Source: Akkermansia sp.
Lineage (GTDB): Bacteria; Verrucomicrobiota; Verrucomicrobiia; Verrucomicrobiales; Akkermansiaceae
Length of the DNA stretch: 35,226 nucleotides
Reading direction: 5' to 3'
Assembly: GCA_024405415.1 (NCBI GenBank)
Contig: JAKSOV010000010.1
Coordinates: forward strand, 1-35,226
Position numbers and translations under genes: made by a program. Below the pieces are notes generated by a model. It was not told the origin of the DNA. It was given only the letters and a program-made list of their open reading frames with translations, and ran no database searches. Positions 9,239-16,420 of the stretch are shown one piece after another; positions within the stretch are counted from its first letter, which is position 1, and the number at the start of each line of letters is the position of its first letter.

Positions 9239-9271
9239 AAAAGCGGGCTGACATACTGTCAGACCGCTTTT
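9239..9271. terminator. Bidirectional terminator between tkt and the GNAT gene
   Basis: Stem AAAAGCGG / CCGCTTTT, one G-A mismatch, then CTGAC / GTCAG closing a 5-nt loop (ATACT). It is flanked by A and T runs on both sides, so it serves both convergent genes. Confidence 0.85.
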
Positions 9272-9277
9272 TCGTTT

Positions 9278-9904
9278 TCAGAAGAGCTGGCCGGGGAGTC
9301 GGTGCTTTTCCTTGGGCGGGAAAGTCGCATCATAGGCGGCGACCGCTGCTTCTTCCACAAGGTAGGCGGCGGGTGTGGCGTATTCCCCCGTGATGCCCGC
9401 GAGGTAGCCCGGTATCAGCTCTCGGCAGAGGAAGAAGGAGCTGTCCGCCCCCTCGGGCAGGCCGTGGTAGCGCAGGCCGAAGGAGGCGGCGTAGGTGAAG
9501 CCGCTTTTGCCGTAGAAGGCGATATCGCCCTCGAAGCAGAGTGCCCCGCAACCCAGCGCTGTTGCGCGGCGTATCGCCTCATCGAGGAGCATTTTACCGT
9601 AGCCCTGCCGCTTGTAGGCGGGCGCAATGCAGATAGGCCCCATGGTCATGATGGGGATGCGGCGGCCGTCATCGGCGGCAAGGGTGGTTCTCACAAAGGC
9701 GCATTGGCCGATGAGGCGGCCGCCCTGTTCCGCCACCAAGGCCAGCTCAGGCACATAGTCGGCATGTTCGCGCAGGACGTGTAACACATAATGCTCCCAA
9801 CAGCCGGGGCGGTACACATCCCAAAAACTCTCCCGCACAAGCTCTTCCACCTGCCGATGTTCCTCCGGCCGTTCCGGGCGAACGACAAATCTTTCCTCTT
9901 TCAT
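9278..9904 (-). CDS. GNAT-family N-acetyltransferase
   Basis: A 208-residue single-domain acetyltransferase that should move an acetyl group from acetyl-CoA to an amine. The substrate cannot be read from the sequence. The acetyl-CoA motif A is clear: GPICIAPAYKRQGYGKMLL, with the pyrophosphate loop RQGYGK at residues 99-104. FYGKSGF further on is typical of motif B in this superfamily. The N terminus (VVRPERPEEHRQVEELV) starts the fold directly, which supports the ATG at 9904. The gene is convergent with tkt. A promoter (TTGCCG, 17 bp, TACAAC) lies 16 nt upstream, giving a very short leader. Its family is secure; its role is unknown. Confidence 0.85.
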   Translation of the reverse strand: MKEERFVVRPERPEEHRQVEELVRESFWDVYRPGCWEHYVLHVLREHADYVPELALVAEQGGRLIGQCAFVRTTLAADDGRRIPIMTMGPICIAPAYKRQGYGKMLLDEAIRRATALGCGALCFEGDIAFYGKSGFTYAASFGLRYHGLPEGADSSFFLCRELIPGYLAGITGEYATPAAYLVEEAAVAAYDATFPPKEKHRLPGQLF

Positions 9905-9920
9905 GGCTTATCTGCTTTGG

Positions 9921-9949
9921 GTTGTACCACTCGCCCATGGCTGCGGCAA
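9921..9949 (-). promoter_or_regulatory. Putative promoter of the GNAT gene
   Basis: On the minus strand TTGCCG (9944-9949), a 17-bp spacer and TACAAC (9921-9926). The ATG is 16 nt further on. Both boxes differ from consensus by one or two bases. Confidence 0.5.
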
Positions 9950-9978
9950 GCCTATTGTCGGGCAGCGGGGGCAAAAAA

Positions 9979-10002
9979 GGCGGCAGACGTAAGTCTGCCG
10001 CC
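9979..10002 (-). terminator. Terminator of the ppk1-lspA-DUF1573 group
   Basis: A perfect 10-bp stem GGCGGCAGAC / GTCTGCCGCC with a 4-nt loop, followed on the minus strand by six T residues (9973-9978). It lies about 160 nt past the DUF1573 gene stop. The stretch 10003-10160 between them holds no gene I can support. Confidence 0.8.
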
Positions 10003-10160
10003 TCTCCCCATTGGCCCATCACCTATAGATTATCTATTAAGCCAACGGACGAAACTCCACCGAGCCGCGGTGAAGCCGTGCGACTATACTAGCGGAAAGT
10101 GTTCTGTATGTCGAACATAAAATGCCGAAAAACGAACATTTCAGCGAGGCGGCTGCAAGT

Positions 10161-10772
10161 TCATTTGCCGGCTTTGACCTGCAAATAGATGATGCGTTGG
10201 GCGTAGCGCGGGTCGGCGCAGTCGGTCTTGATGACGAGGCGCTCGAGGTTCCCTTTCTCCGTGCTCTTGGGGGTGACGGTGAGGCGGTACTCCCGCCCCT
10301 TCGAGACGGTTTCGGGCACGAAGTCGTAGTTGTTGCCGCTCAGGCCTGCGTCCTTGATGCTGCGGATGGGGGAGCCCTCGGGCAGGGTGATGGTGAGCAC
10401 CTGCGGCTCGGGGGCGGAGCCGCGCACCCAAACAAGGCTGCGGGCGGAGAGAACGATGGCGGGCGGCACCTCGAAGTGCATGGTGAGGCGCGTGGTCAGC
10501 CCGTCGCTCGTGCGGACGTCGATTTGCTTGTCTACGGAGCTGTCGAAGGTGGCGGTGTTCACCTCGGCAATGAGCTTGGTGCCGCTCGTTTCCAACTTGG
10601 TGCAGTCGCAGAGGGGCTTGGCCTTGCGGATGGCGCTGCCGTCGGTTTCAAACACGACGGTGGCGCGCGTCTGCGTGGGGCTGAGTTTCACCGTTTGCTC
10701 CGCCGTGCGGAAACCCGCGAGGGCCGGCAGGGCGGCGAGGAGCAGGAGGGGCAGCAGGGGGCGGGCATTCAT
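10161..10772 (-). CDS. Secreted DUF1573-like protein
   Basis: A 203-residue exported protein of unknown function. Residues 1-19 form a signal peptide with a leucine-rich core and cleavage after ALA. The mature part reads as beta-sandwich, with the paired-cysteine motif PLCDCTK (Cys55, Cys57) that resembles the CGCT signature of DUF1573 proteins. A longer frame is open upstream, but it runs antisense-like through lspA; the start chosen here follows the lspA stop after a single base. AAGGAG lies 10 nt before this ATG (minus strand, 10783-10788), one of the few good Shine-Dalgarno sites in the window. The tight spacing implies translational coupling to lspA. The family assignment rests on the motif and layout only. 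Confidence 0.7.
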   Translation of the reverse strand: MNARPLLPLLLLAALPALAGFRTAEQTVKLSPTQTRATVVFETDGSAIRKAKPLCDCTKLETSGTKLIAEVNTATFDSSVDKQIDVRTSDGLTTRLTMHFEVPPAIVLSARSLVWVRGSAPEPQVLTITLPEGSPIRSIKDAGLSGNNYDFVPETVSKGREYRLTVTPKSTEKGNLERLVIKTDCADPRYAQRIIYLQVKAGK

Positions 10773-10773
10773 C

Positions 10774-11391
10774 TTACTTAGTCTCCTTGTGAGGGGTGGG
10801 GTTCTTGGGGGCGAGGAAGCCCGAGAGGAGGAAGAGCGCGGCGGCGGTGCAGACGCAGCTGTCCGCCACGTTGAAGGAGGGCCAGTGGTAGCAGCCGTCA
10901 TAGGACATGGCCGAGGAGACCCAGGGCAGGGAGAAGTCCAAAAAGTCCACGACGTAGCCGCGCAGCAGGTTTTCGAGGAAGGTGAGCTTTTCCGCCCCGG
11001 GGATGAAGAAGCCCTGTGTAAGGCGGTCGGCCATGTTGCCGAGCACACCCGCCATGATGAGTACCCACGCAGCACGCAGCAGGCGCGTGGAGAAGAAGTT
11101 TTTCAGGTAGAGCCGCGTCAGCGCGATGAGGGCGACCACCTGCACGCCGAGGAAGAGGAAGGGCGCCCAGACTGTGCCGTTGCCCGTGCCGAAGGCCACG
11201 CCCGTGTTGTGCACGCGGGCAAGGTCGAGGTGGCAGATGGGGCCGCCCCACACCGGAACGTGGCGGAAGGATTGCCCGTATTCCCACACAACATCGGGGA
11301 AGGAGAGAACGATGGCCCATTTGCTGGCTTGGTCGAGGCCGACGAGGGCCGCTATGCACAGGATGAGGAAAATGGTGGTGCGCTGCTTCAC
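10774..11391 (-). CDS. lspA: Lipoprotein signal peptidase (signal peptidase II)
   Basis: An inner-membrane aspartic protease that removes signal peptides from prolipoproteins after lipidation. The 205-residue chain has four hydrophobic segments and both catalytic aspartates: Asp122 in GVLGNMADRL and Asp177 in WPSFNVADS. LDQASKW near residue 19 is also typical. It is longer than the roughly 165-residue enterobacterial form because of loops around residues 125-170 and a polar tail. Two starts are possible: ATG at 11409 and GTG at 11391. A TACAAT box (11398-11403) lies between them, so the GTG, six bases after the box, is preferred and would be leaderless. The next gene follows after one base. 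Confidence 0.92.
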   Translation of the reverse strand: MKQRTTIFLILCIAALVGLDQASKWAIVLSFPDVVWEYGQSFRHVPVWGGPICHLDLARVHNTGVAFGTGNGTVWAPFLFLGVQVVALIALTRLYLKNFFSTRLLRAAWVLIMAGVLGNMADRLTQGFFIPGAEKLTFLENLLRGYVVDFLDFSLPWVSSAMSYDGCYHWPSFNVADSCVCTAAALFLLSGFLAPKNPTPHKETK

Positions 11392-11397
11392 GCGCCC

Positions 11398-11403
11398 ATT
11401 GTA
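11398..11403 (-). promoter_or_regulatory. Putative -10 box of lspA
   Basis: TACAAT on the minus strand, followed after GGGCGC by a GTG start. The -10-to-GTG geometry matches that of the SNF2 gene (TACAAT, GCGGCC, GTG). The -35 is weak (TCGATT at 17 bp). Confidence 0.45.
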
Positions 11404-11495
11404 GCGCATCTGAAGCGAAAAATCGAGGAGATTTGTGAGGCCCGTTCGACAAACTGTCCATTCGTCGCATTCACCGGCTCTAACCTTTCGGCAAG

Positions 11496-13595
11496 TCAAT
11501 CGCGGGGAGCAGCAAGACCCTTTTTGGGCCGATGCGGTTCCAGCGTCTGGCGTTTGGCTCGCTCTTGCGTGCGTGCGGTGCGGCGAGCCTGTTGTTGCAG
11601 GTAGGCCTGCATGGCAAAGGGCTTTTTCTTGCCCTTGGGCGGCATGGGGTGGGAGGTGCCGTCCGCCTCGATGAGGGAGGCCTGTGCCGTGTCCTTGAAG
11701 CAGGCGTCCAGAATGCCGCGCACGCGGCGGGCGAGGCGGGGCTCCGCTACGGGTACCATCAGCTCCACGCGGCGGTCGAGGTTGCGGCTCATCCAGTCCG
11801 CGCTGGCAATATAGCAGAGCGTGTCCCCGCCGTTGTGGAAGCTGAAGATGCGCGCGTGCTCCAGGTAGCGATCCACAATGGAAACGATGTGTGTGCAGGC
11901 GCGTCCGCGCGCCGTTGTGGGCGCCCAGCAGCAGATGCCGCGGATGTTGAGGCGAATTTGCACACCGGCCTCCGCCGCGCGCTCCAGCGCCTCCATCATC
12001 TCGACGTCGTTGAGGGAGTTCATCTTGGCGCGGATGCCGGCGCTTTCGCCCATGCGTGCGCGGCGTGTCTCAGCCTCAATCAGCTCGATAAGCTTCTCCT
12101 TCATCATGGCGGGGCTGGGGTGCAGGCGGCGGAAGCGTGAGAGCTGCGTCAGCCCTGTTACCGTGTTGAAAAACTGAGAGGCATCGGCCCCGAGGTTCTC
12201 CTCGCAGGTGAGCAACGAGAGGTCGCTGTAGAGCTTGGCGGTCTTTTCGTTGTAGTTGCCTGTGCCGAAGTGGCAGTAGCGACGCAACGTCCCGTTCTCG
12301 CGGCGCACGATGAGCATGATTTTCGCATGCGTTTTGAAGCCTTTGACGCCATAGATAACCTGCACGCCTGCGCGCTGCAGCTTCTCGGCCTGCGCGAGGT
12401 TGTGGCGCTCGTCGAAGCGGGCTTTCAGCTCCACGAGCACGGTCACCTGCTTGCCCGCCTCCGCCGCGCGGCAGAGCGCGGCGATGAAGCGTGAGCCCGG
12501 TGCGGTGCGGTAGAGCACCTGTTTGATGGCCAGCACGTCGGGGTCCGCGGCGGCCTCCTCGATGAGGCGTACGACGGGCTCGTAGCTTTCAAAGGGGTTG
12601 TGGATGAGGATGTCCCCCTGCGCGATGTTCTCGAACATGGAGATGTTGGGGTCCACGTCGGCGGGCGGGTTGCCGCTCCAGGATTCCACCTTCAGGGCCT
12701 CGTGGCCCGGTTCGTAGGCAATCTGCTGGAAATCCACGAGGCGCAGGAAGCCCGGCACGCGCCAGAGCGCCACGCCCTCCGCCCCGCAAACGCGGGCAAT
12801 GCGGGCGGCGAAATCGGGGGCAATGCCCTCGGGCAGCTCGAGGCGCACACAGTCGGAGAACTTGCGGGCTACGAGCGCCTCCTCCATCTCATGGGCGAGG
12901 TCGCCTCCTTCTTCCTCGGAGACGGCGATGTCGCCGTTGCGCGTCACACGGAAGGGGGCGGCGCATAGCACGCGTTCCTTGGGGAAGAATTTATGAAGGA
13001 AGGCCATTACCAGCTCCTCCAGCAGCACGTAGCCCTCGCGCCCGAGAGCCGCAGAGCGGATGCAACGCGGTAGAGACTCCGGCAGAGTGACGGCAATAAA
13101 GCGGCTCTCTTCTGCTCCTTCTGCCTGAATTTCCGCGCCCACGATGAGGCTGAGGTTGGGCAGCATGGGCGGGTTTTCGCGCTCCATGGCCAGCGGAGTG
13201 AGCAAGGGGGCTACGTTGGCAGTGAAATAGTCCTCCAACGCGAGACGCTGCGCCTCGTTGAGCGATGCCATGGGCAGGGGGTAAAGCCCGGCCTCCTGTA
13301 GGGGGGCGCGCAGCTCTTCCAACAAGGCGTACTGCTCCTGCACCATGCGGGCCACTCGCTCGTGAATCAACTCCAGCTGCTCCGCCGGTGTCAGTCCCAC
13401 CAAATCGGGTGCAGCCTTGCCGCTGCGATCCAGCAACACGAGGCCTCCCACGCGCACTTGGAAGAACTCGTCCAGGTTGCTCGCTGTGATGGACAGGAAT
13501 TTCAGACGCTCCAGCAGGGGTAAATCGCGGCGCTGCCCCTGCCGCAGAACGCGCTGGTTGAACTCCAGCCAGGAAATCTCGCGGTTAATATACAT
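11496..13595 (-). CDS. ppk1: Polyphosphate kinase 1
   Basis: Makes inorganic polyphosphate from ATP through a phosphohistidine. The 699 residues match the family length. The N-terminal domain opens YINREISWLEFNQRVL, and the catalytic core includes HNPFESYEPV (332-341), FKTHAKI with the expected catalytic His423, RYCHFGTGNYNEKTA (439-453) with His442, and LEHARIF with His580, the second conserved histidine. The ATG at 13595 is chosen because the family begins at YINRE and a promoter lies 10 nt upstream; the longer frame from 13634 would start inside that promoter. The last 50 residues are a basic, Arg/Lys/Gln-rich tail. lspA follows after about 100 nt and may have its own promoter. Confidence 0.96.
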   Translation of the reverse strand: MYINREISWLEFNQRVLRQGQRRDLPLLERLKFLSITASNLDEFFQVRVGGLVLLDRSGKAAPDLVGLTPAEQLELIHERVARMVQEQYALLEELRAPLQEAGLYPLPMASLNEAQRLALEDYFTANVAPLLTPLAMERENPPMLPNLSLIVGAEIQAEGAEESRFIAVTLPESLPRCIRSAALGREGYVLLEELVMAFLHKFFPKERVLCAAPFRVTRNGDIAVSEEEGGDLAHEMEEALVARKFSDCVRLELPEGIAPDFAARIARVCGAEGVALWRVPGFLRLVDFQQIAYEPGHEALKVESWSGNPPADVDPNISMFENIAQGDILIHNPFESYEPVVRLIEEAAADPDVLAIKQVLYRTAPGSRFIAALCRAAEAGKQVTVLVELKARFDERHNLAQAEKLQRAGVQVIYGVKGFKTHAKIMLIVRRENGTLRRYCHFGTGNYNEKTAKLYSDLSLLTCEENLGADASQFFNTVTGLTQLSRFRRLHPSPAMMKEKLIELIEAETRRARMGESAGIRAKMNSLNDVEMMEALERAAEAGVQIRLNIRGICCWAPTTARGRACTHIVSIVDRYLEHARIFSFHNGGDTLCYIASADWMSRNLDRRVELMVPVAEPRLARRVRGILDACFKDTAQASLIEADGTSHPMPPKGKKKPFAMQAYLQQQARRTARTQERAKRQTLEPHRPKKGLAAPRD

Positions 13596-13605
13596 CGCTC
13601 CCGCC

Positions 13606-13634
13606 ACTTTAGCACAAGCCGGGGCACATGGCAA
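13606..13634 (-). promoter_or_regulatory. ppk1 promoter, near-leaderless
   Basis: Minus strand TTGCCA (13629-13634), 17-bp spacer, TAAAGT (13606-13611), then 10 nt to the ATG. Predicted leader is only about 3-4 nt. Confidence 0.65.
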
Positions 13635-13650
13635 CGCGAGAATTCAGGGA

Positions 13651-13762
13651 AATGCGGATTTGTAGGGATGATTAAGATTCAGAATGGAGGGGGAGTTTCA
13701 CCTGCAACCGCAGATAACGAAAATGGTCCGGCGCAGGCGCCGGACCATTTTGTTCTGAATCG
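13651..13762. repeat. Degenerate composite element with terminator
   Basis: The gap between kbl and ppk1 has the same order of parts as the full elements but worn arms. It shows the edge motif AATGCGGATTTGTAGGGAT (13651-13669), an arm holding gattcagaa, the spacer motif GATAACGA, a terminator, and the inverted arm ttctgaatc. No intact heptamer register remains. Confidence 0.5.
13720..13751. terminator. Terminator of kbl
   Basis: A 15-bp perfect inverted repeat, AAAATGGTCCGGCGC and its complement, with a minimal loop and T run. It lies 30 nt past the kbl stop and lacks the CTGAC/GTCAG core of its relatives. Confidence 0.85.
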
Positions 13763-13780
13763 CGTTGAAAGATGCGTCAA

Positions 13781-14980
13781 TTACTTCACCAGCCCCAGCT
13801 CGCGGCCGGCGGTGGCGAAGGCCTCGATGGCGCGGTCGAGCTGCTCCTCCGTGTGGGCGGCGGAGAGCTGGGTGCGGATACGGGCCTGCTCCTTGGGCAC
13901 CACGGGGTAGAAGAAGCCCATGGCGTACACGCCGAGCTCCAGCAGGCGGTCGCTCATCTTCTGGGAGAGAGCGGCGTCCCCGATCATGACGGGCACGATG
14001 GCGTGGCCGGCACCCGCGAGGTTGAAGCCGACCTGCTCCATACCCTTGCGGAAGTAAGCGGCGTTGTGCTGCACCTTTTCGGTGAGCTCGGTGGAGGCCT
14101 CCAGCATGTCCAGCACCTTGATGGTGGTGGCGGCGATGGCGGGCATCACGCTGTTGGAGAAGAGGTAGGGGCGAGCCTTCTGGCGCAGGACGTCCACGAT
14201 TTCCTTCTTGGCGGAGATGTAGCCGCCGGAAGCACCGCCGAGAGCCTTGCCGAAGGTACCCGTGGTGATGTCGATGTTGCCGAAGAGGCCGCAATGCTCG
14301 TGCGTACCGCGACCGCGCTTGCCGAGCACGCCCGTGGCGTGGGACTCGTCGAAGTGCACCAGCGCGCCGTACTTCTCGGCCAGCGCATGAATCTTGTCGA
14401 GGGAGGCGACGATACCGTCCATGGAGAACACGCCGTCCGTGGAGATGAGGATGGTGCGGGCGCCGTTGGCTTTAGCCTCTTGCAGCTTGGCTTCGAGGTC
14501 GGCCATGTCGTTGTTGGCGTAGCGATAGCGGGCGGCCTTGCAGAGACGCACGCCGTCGATGATGGAGGCGTGGTTGAGTGCATCGGAGATGATGGCGTCT
14601 TCCTTATCGAGCAGGGCGCCGAAGAGACCGCCGTTGGCATCGAAGCAGGAGCCGAAGAGGATGGTGTCCTCCGTGCCGAGGAAGGCGGAGAGGCGCTCTT
14701 CAAGCTGCTGGTGCAGGGTCTGCGTGCCGCAGATGAAGCGCACGGACGCCATGCCGAAGCCCCACTTGTCGATGGCTTCCTTGGCGGCCTTCTCCAGCTC
14801 GGGGTGGTTGGCGAGGCCGAGGTAGTTGTTGGCGCACATGTTGATGACCTTGCTGCCATCCTTCAGGCCCACCTCGGAGAACTGCGGGGTGGCGATGTAG
14901 CGTTCCTGCTTGTAGAGACCCGCAGCCTTCAGGCCCGCGAGGTCCGCGACGAGACGATTCTTGAAATCAGCGTTGTACAT
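13781..14980 (-). CDS. kbl: Glycine C-acetyltransferase (2-amino-3-ketobutyrate CoA ligase)
   Basis: A pyridoxal-phosphate enzyme of the alpha-oxoamine synthase family. In threonine breakdown it cleaves 2-amino-3-ketobutyrate with CoA to glycine and acetyl-CoA. The 399-residue length is almost the same as the known enzymes. [18 protein letters not shown] carries the expected cofactor lysine at 245; HFDESHATG (209-217) carries the Asp and His that hold the cofactor; NHAS near residue 136 fits the ring-stacking histidine. The ATG at 14980 is used; the longer frame begins at the TTG that is really the -35 box. No threonine dehydrogenase is nearby, so a related oxoamine synthase activity is possible but less likely given the close length and motifs. 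Confidence 0.93.
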   Translation of the reverse strand: MYNADFKNRLVADLAGLKAAGLYKQERYIATPQFSEVGLKDGSKVINMCANNYLGLANHPELEKAAKEAIDKWGFGMASVRFICGTQTLHQQLEERLSAFLGTEDTILFGSCFDANGGLFGALLDKEDAIISDALNHASIIDGVRLCKAARYRYANNDMADLEAKLQEAKANGARTILISTDGVFSMDGIVASLDKIHALAEKYGALVHFDESHATGVLGKRGRGTHEHCGLFGNIDITTGTFGKALGGASGGYISAKKEIVDVLRQKARPYLFSNSVMPAIAATTIKVLDMLEASTELTEKVQHNAAYFRKGMEQVGFNLAGAGHAIVPVMIGDAALSQKMSDRLLELGVYAMGFFYPVVPKEQARIRTQLSAAHTEEQLDRAIEAFATAGRELGLVK

Positions 14981-15011
14981 AAGTCGATAGGGGCGCACAC
15001 GCGTCCGCAGG

Positions 15012-15039
15012 GATTGTACTCCGCTTGGCGTCAGAGTCA
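15012..15039 (-). promoter_or_regulatory. kbl promoter
   Basis: Minus strand TTGACT (15034-15039), 16-bp spacer, TACAAT (15012-15017), and a leader of about 25 nt without a Shine-Dalgarno sequence. Divergent from the purC promoter 60 bp away. Confidence 0.75.
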
Positions 15040-15098
15040 AGCCCGAAGGCTGATTTAGGGATAGATATGATTTTCCCCCTTATCCGCTCGGCTTTGGC

Positions 15099-15126
15099 TT
15101 GACTACTCCCTTTTTTCGGGTATACT
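15099..15126 (+). promoter_or_regulatory. purC promoter
   Basis: TTGACT (15099-15104), 16-bp spacer, TATACT (15121-15126). The leader of about 35 nt can fold a small GAGGG/CCCTC hairpin (15133-15137 with 15154-15158). I see no purine riboswitch. Confidence 0.8.
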
Positions 15127-15167
15127 GCCCGCGAGGGAGAATCACCACAACAGCCCTCTCTGATACT

Positions 15168-15872
15168 ATGGAACCCATTTACGAAGGTAAGGCTAAGCGT
15201 CTGTTCACCACGGACGACCCCAATGTGCTGCGCATGGAGTACAAGGACTCCGCCACGGCGTTCAACGGCGAGAAGAAGGAAGATTTCGAGAACAAGGGCC
15301 GCTTCAACAAGGCCATCACGCTCATCATCTACAAGATGCTCGAGGACAAGGGTGTGAAGACTCACCTCGTGCAGGATGTGGACGACATCAACCTGCTGGT
15401 GCAGAAGGTGTCCATCATGCCGCTGGAGGTCATCGTGCGCAATGTGGCCGCGGGTTCCTTCTCCAAGCGCATGGGCGTGGCGGAAGGCACGGCCTTCAAG
15501 AAGCCCATCGTCGAGTTCTCCTACAAGGACGATGCACTGGGTGACCCCTTCATCAACGATGACTACGCCCGCGAGATGGGCGCCGCCACCGAAGAGGAAA
15601 TGGCCTACATCAAGGCTCAGGTGCTCACCATCAACGAGACGCTGAAGGAGTTCTTCCTGAAGGCCAACCTGCGCCTCATCGACTTCAAGGTGGAGTTCGG
15701 CCGCCTCGCTACCGACCCGACCAAGATTGTGCTCGCCGACGAGATTTCCCCCGACACCTGCCGTCTGTGGGATGTTGAGACCGGCAAGAAGATGGACAAG
15801 GACCGCTTCCGCCGCGGTCTCGGCGGCTTCATGGAAGCCTACGCCGAGGTGCTTGACCGTCTGAGCAAGTAA
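15168..15872 (+). CDS. purC: SAICAR synthetase
   Basis: Joins aspartate to CAIR with ATP in purine synthesis, in the cytosol. The 234-residue length is typical of the bacterial single-domain enzyme. It opens with the family start MEPIYEGKAKRLF, and includes FNGEKKEDFENKGRFN near residue 28, MPLEVIVRNVAAGSFSKR near 84, LIDFKVEFG near 172 and EISPDTCRLWD near 190. A longer frame runs back to TTG 15099, but that TTG is the -35 box, so ATG 15168 is the true start. First gene of a purine cluster; a hairpin terminator separates it from the next gene by 76 nt, so downstream expression may depend on read-through. Confidence 0.96.
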   Translation: MEPIYEGKAKRLFTTDDPNVLRMEYKDSATAFNGEKKEDFENKGRFNKAITLIIYKMLEDKGVKTHLVQDVDDINLLVQKVSIMPLEVIVRNVAAGSFSKRMGVAEGTAFKKPIVEFSYKDDALGDPFINDDYAREMGAATEEEMAYIKAQVLTINETLKEFFLKANLRLIDFKVEFGRLATDPTKIVLADEISPDTCRLWDVETGKKMDKDRFRRGLGGFMEAYAEVLDRLSK

Positions 15873-15886
15873 TTTTTCCCTTTCCG

Positions 15887-15924
15887 CGCCCCCGCGACTG
15901 ACCGCAGCCGACGGGGGCGTTTTT
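15887..15924 (+). terminator. Hairpin terminator or attenuator between purC and the purS-like gene
   Basis: Stem CGCCCCCG (15887-15894) / CGGGGGCG (15912-15919) with a 17-nt loop, then TTTTT (15920-15924). It lies within the purine cluster with no visible promoter after it, so it probably sets a lower level for the three downstream genes. Confidence 0.65.
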
Positions 15925-15947
15925 CCAAAGAAACACGTCACTCTCTT

Positions 15948-16397
15948 ATGGCCACTCTGACCTTTGAAGTCTTCAGCCGCTTCCAGTCGGCGACGGACGC
16001 GAACAAACTGCTCTACACGCCCATCGCGGATGAGCTGACCTACAACCACACCCGCCTTTACACCGCGGAGTGCGAAGGCGACATCGATGCCGCCCGCGCC
16101 TACCTCCGCAGCGTGCTGGTGGAGCCCATCTCCCAGAAGGTGCAGGAGGACGGCACCCCCGCCCTCGACGGCGAGCTGTTCTGCATCTCCTACGGCATCA
16201 AGAAGGGCGCGCTCGACCTCGAGAAGGAAGCCATCCTGACCAACTACCGCGGTCGCAAGGGGCTTCCCTTCACGCTGGAATCCCTCACCATCACCCAGAA
16301 GGTGTACATCTTCGGGCATGGCGATAAGGAAGCCCTCTCCGCCCGCTTCTGCAACGATGTCTGCAACCCCGCCATCCATACGTGGAGCGTTAAGTAA
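15948..16397 (+). CDS. Enlarged PurS-like subunit of FGAM synthase
   Basis: A 149-residue protein placed exactly where purS is expected, 23 nt before purL. Classical PurS is about 80 residues. Here the N-terminal half (TLTFEVFSR, then DIDAARAYLRSVLVEPISQKV) is followed by LFCISYGIKKGALDLEKEA and a C-terminal part TITQKVYIFGHGDKEALSARF ending at NPAIHTWS. The layout resembles the PurS-like N-terminal region of single-chain FGAM synthases, where two related half-domains occur; that comparison is from memory and should be treated as inference. Its likely job is to bridge PurL and PurQ and help pass ammonia. No Shine-Dalgarno site is visible. Confidence 0.6.
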   Translation: MATLTFEVFSRFQSATDANKLLYTPIADELTYNHTRLYTAECEGDIDAARAYLRSVLVEPISQKVQEDGTPALDGELFCISYGIKKGALDLEKEAILTNYRGRKGLPFTLESLTITQKVYIFGHGDKEALSARFCNDVCNPAIHTWSVK

Positions 16398-16420
16398 CCT
16401 TTACAACAGAGCAAACTGAT

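Noticed and set aside
10085-10090. TATACT as a plus-strand promoter
   Set aside because: No -35 at a suitable distance and no plus-strand gene follows.
10122-10781. Plus-strand 219-codon frame opposite the DUF1573 gene
   Set aside because: The minus strand has a signal peptide, a CDCT motif and coupling to lspA. The plus frame has none of these.
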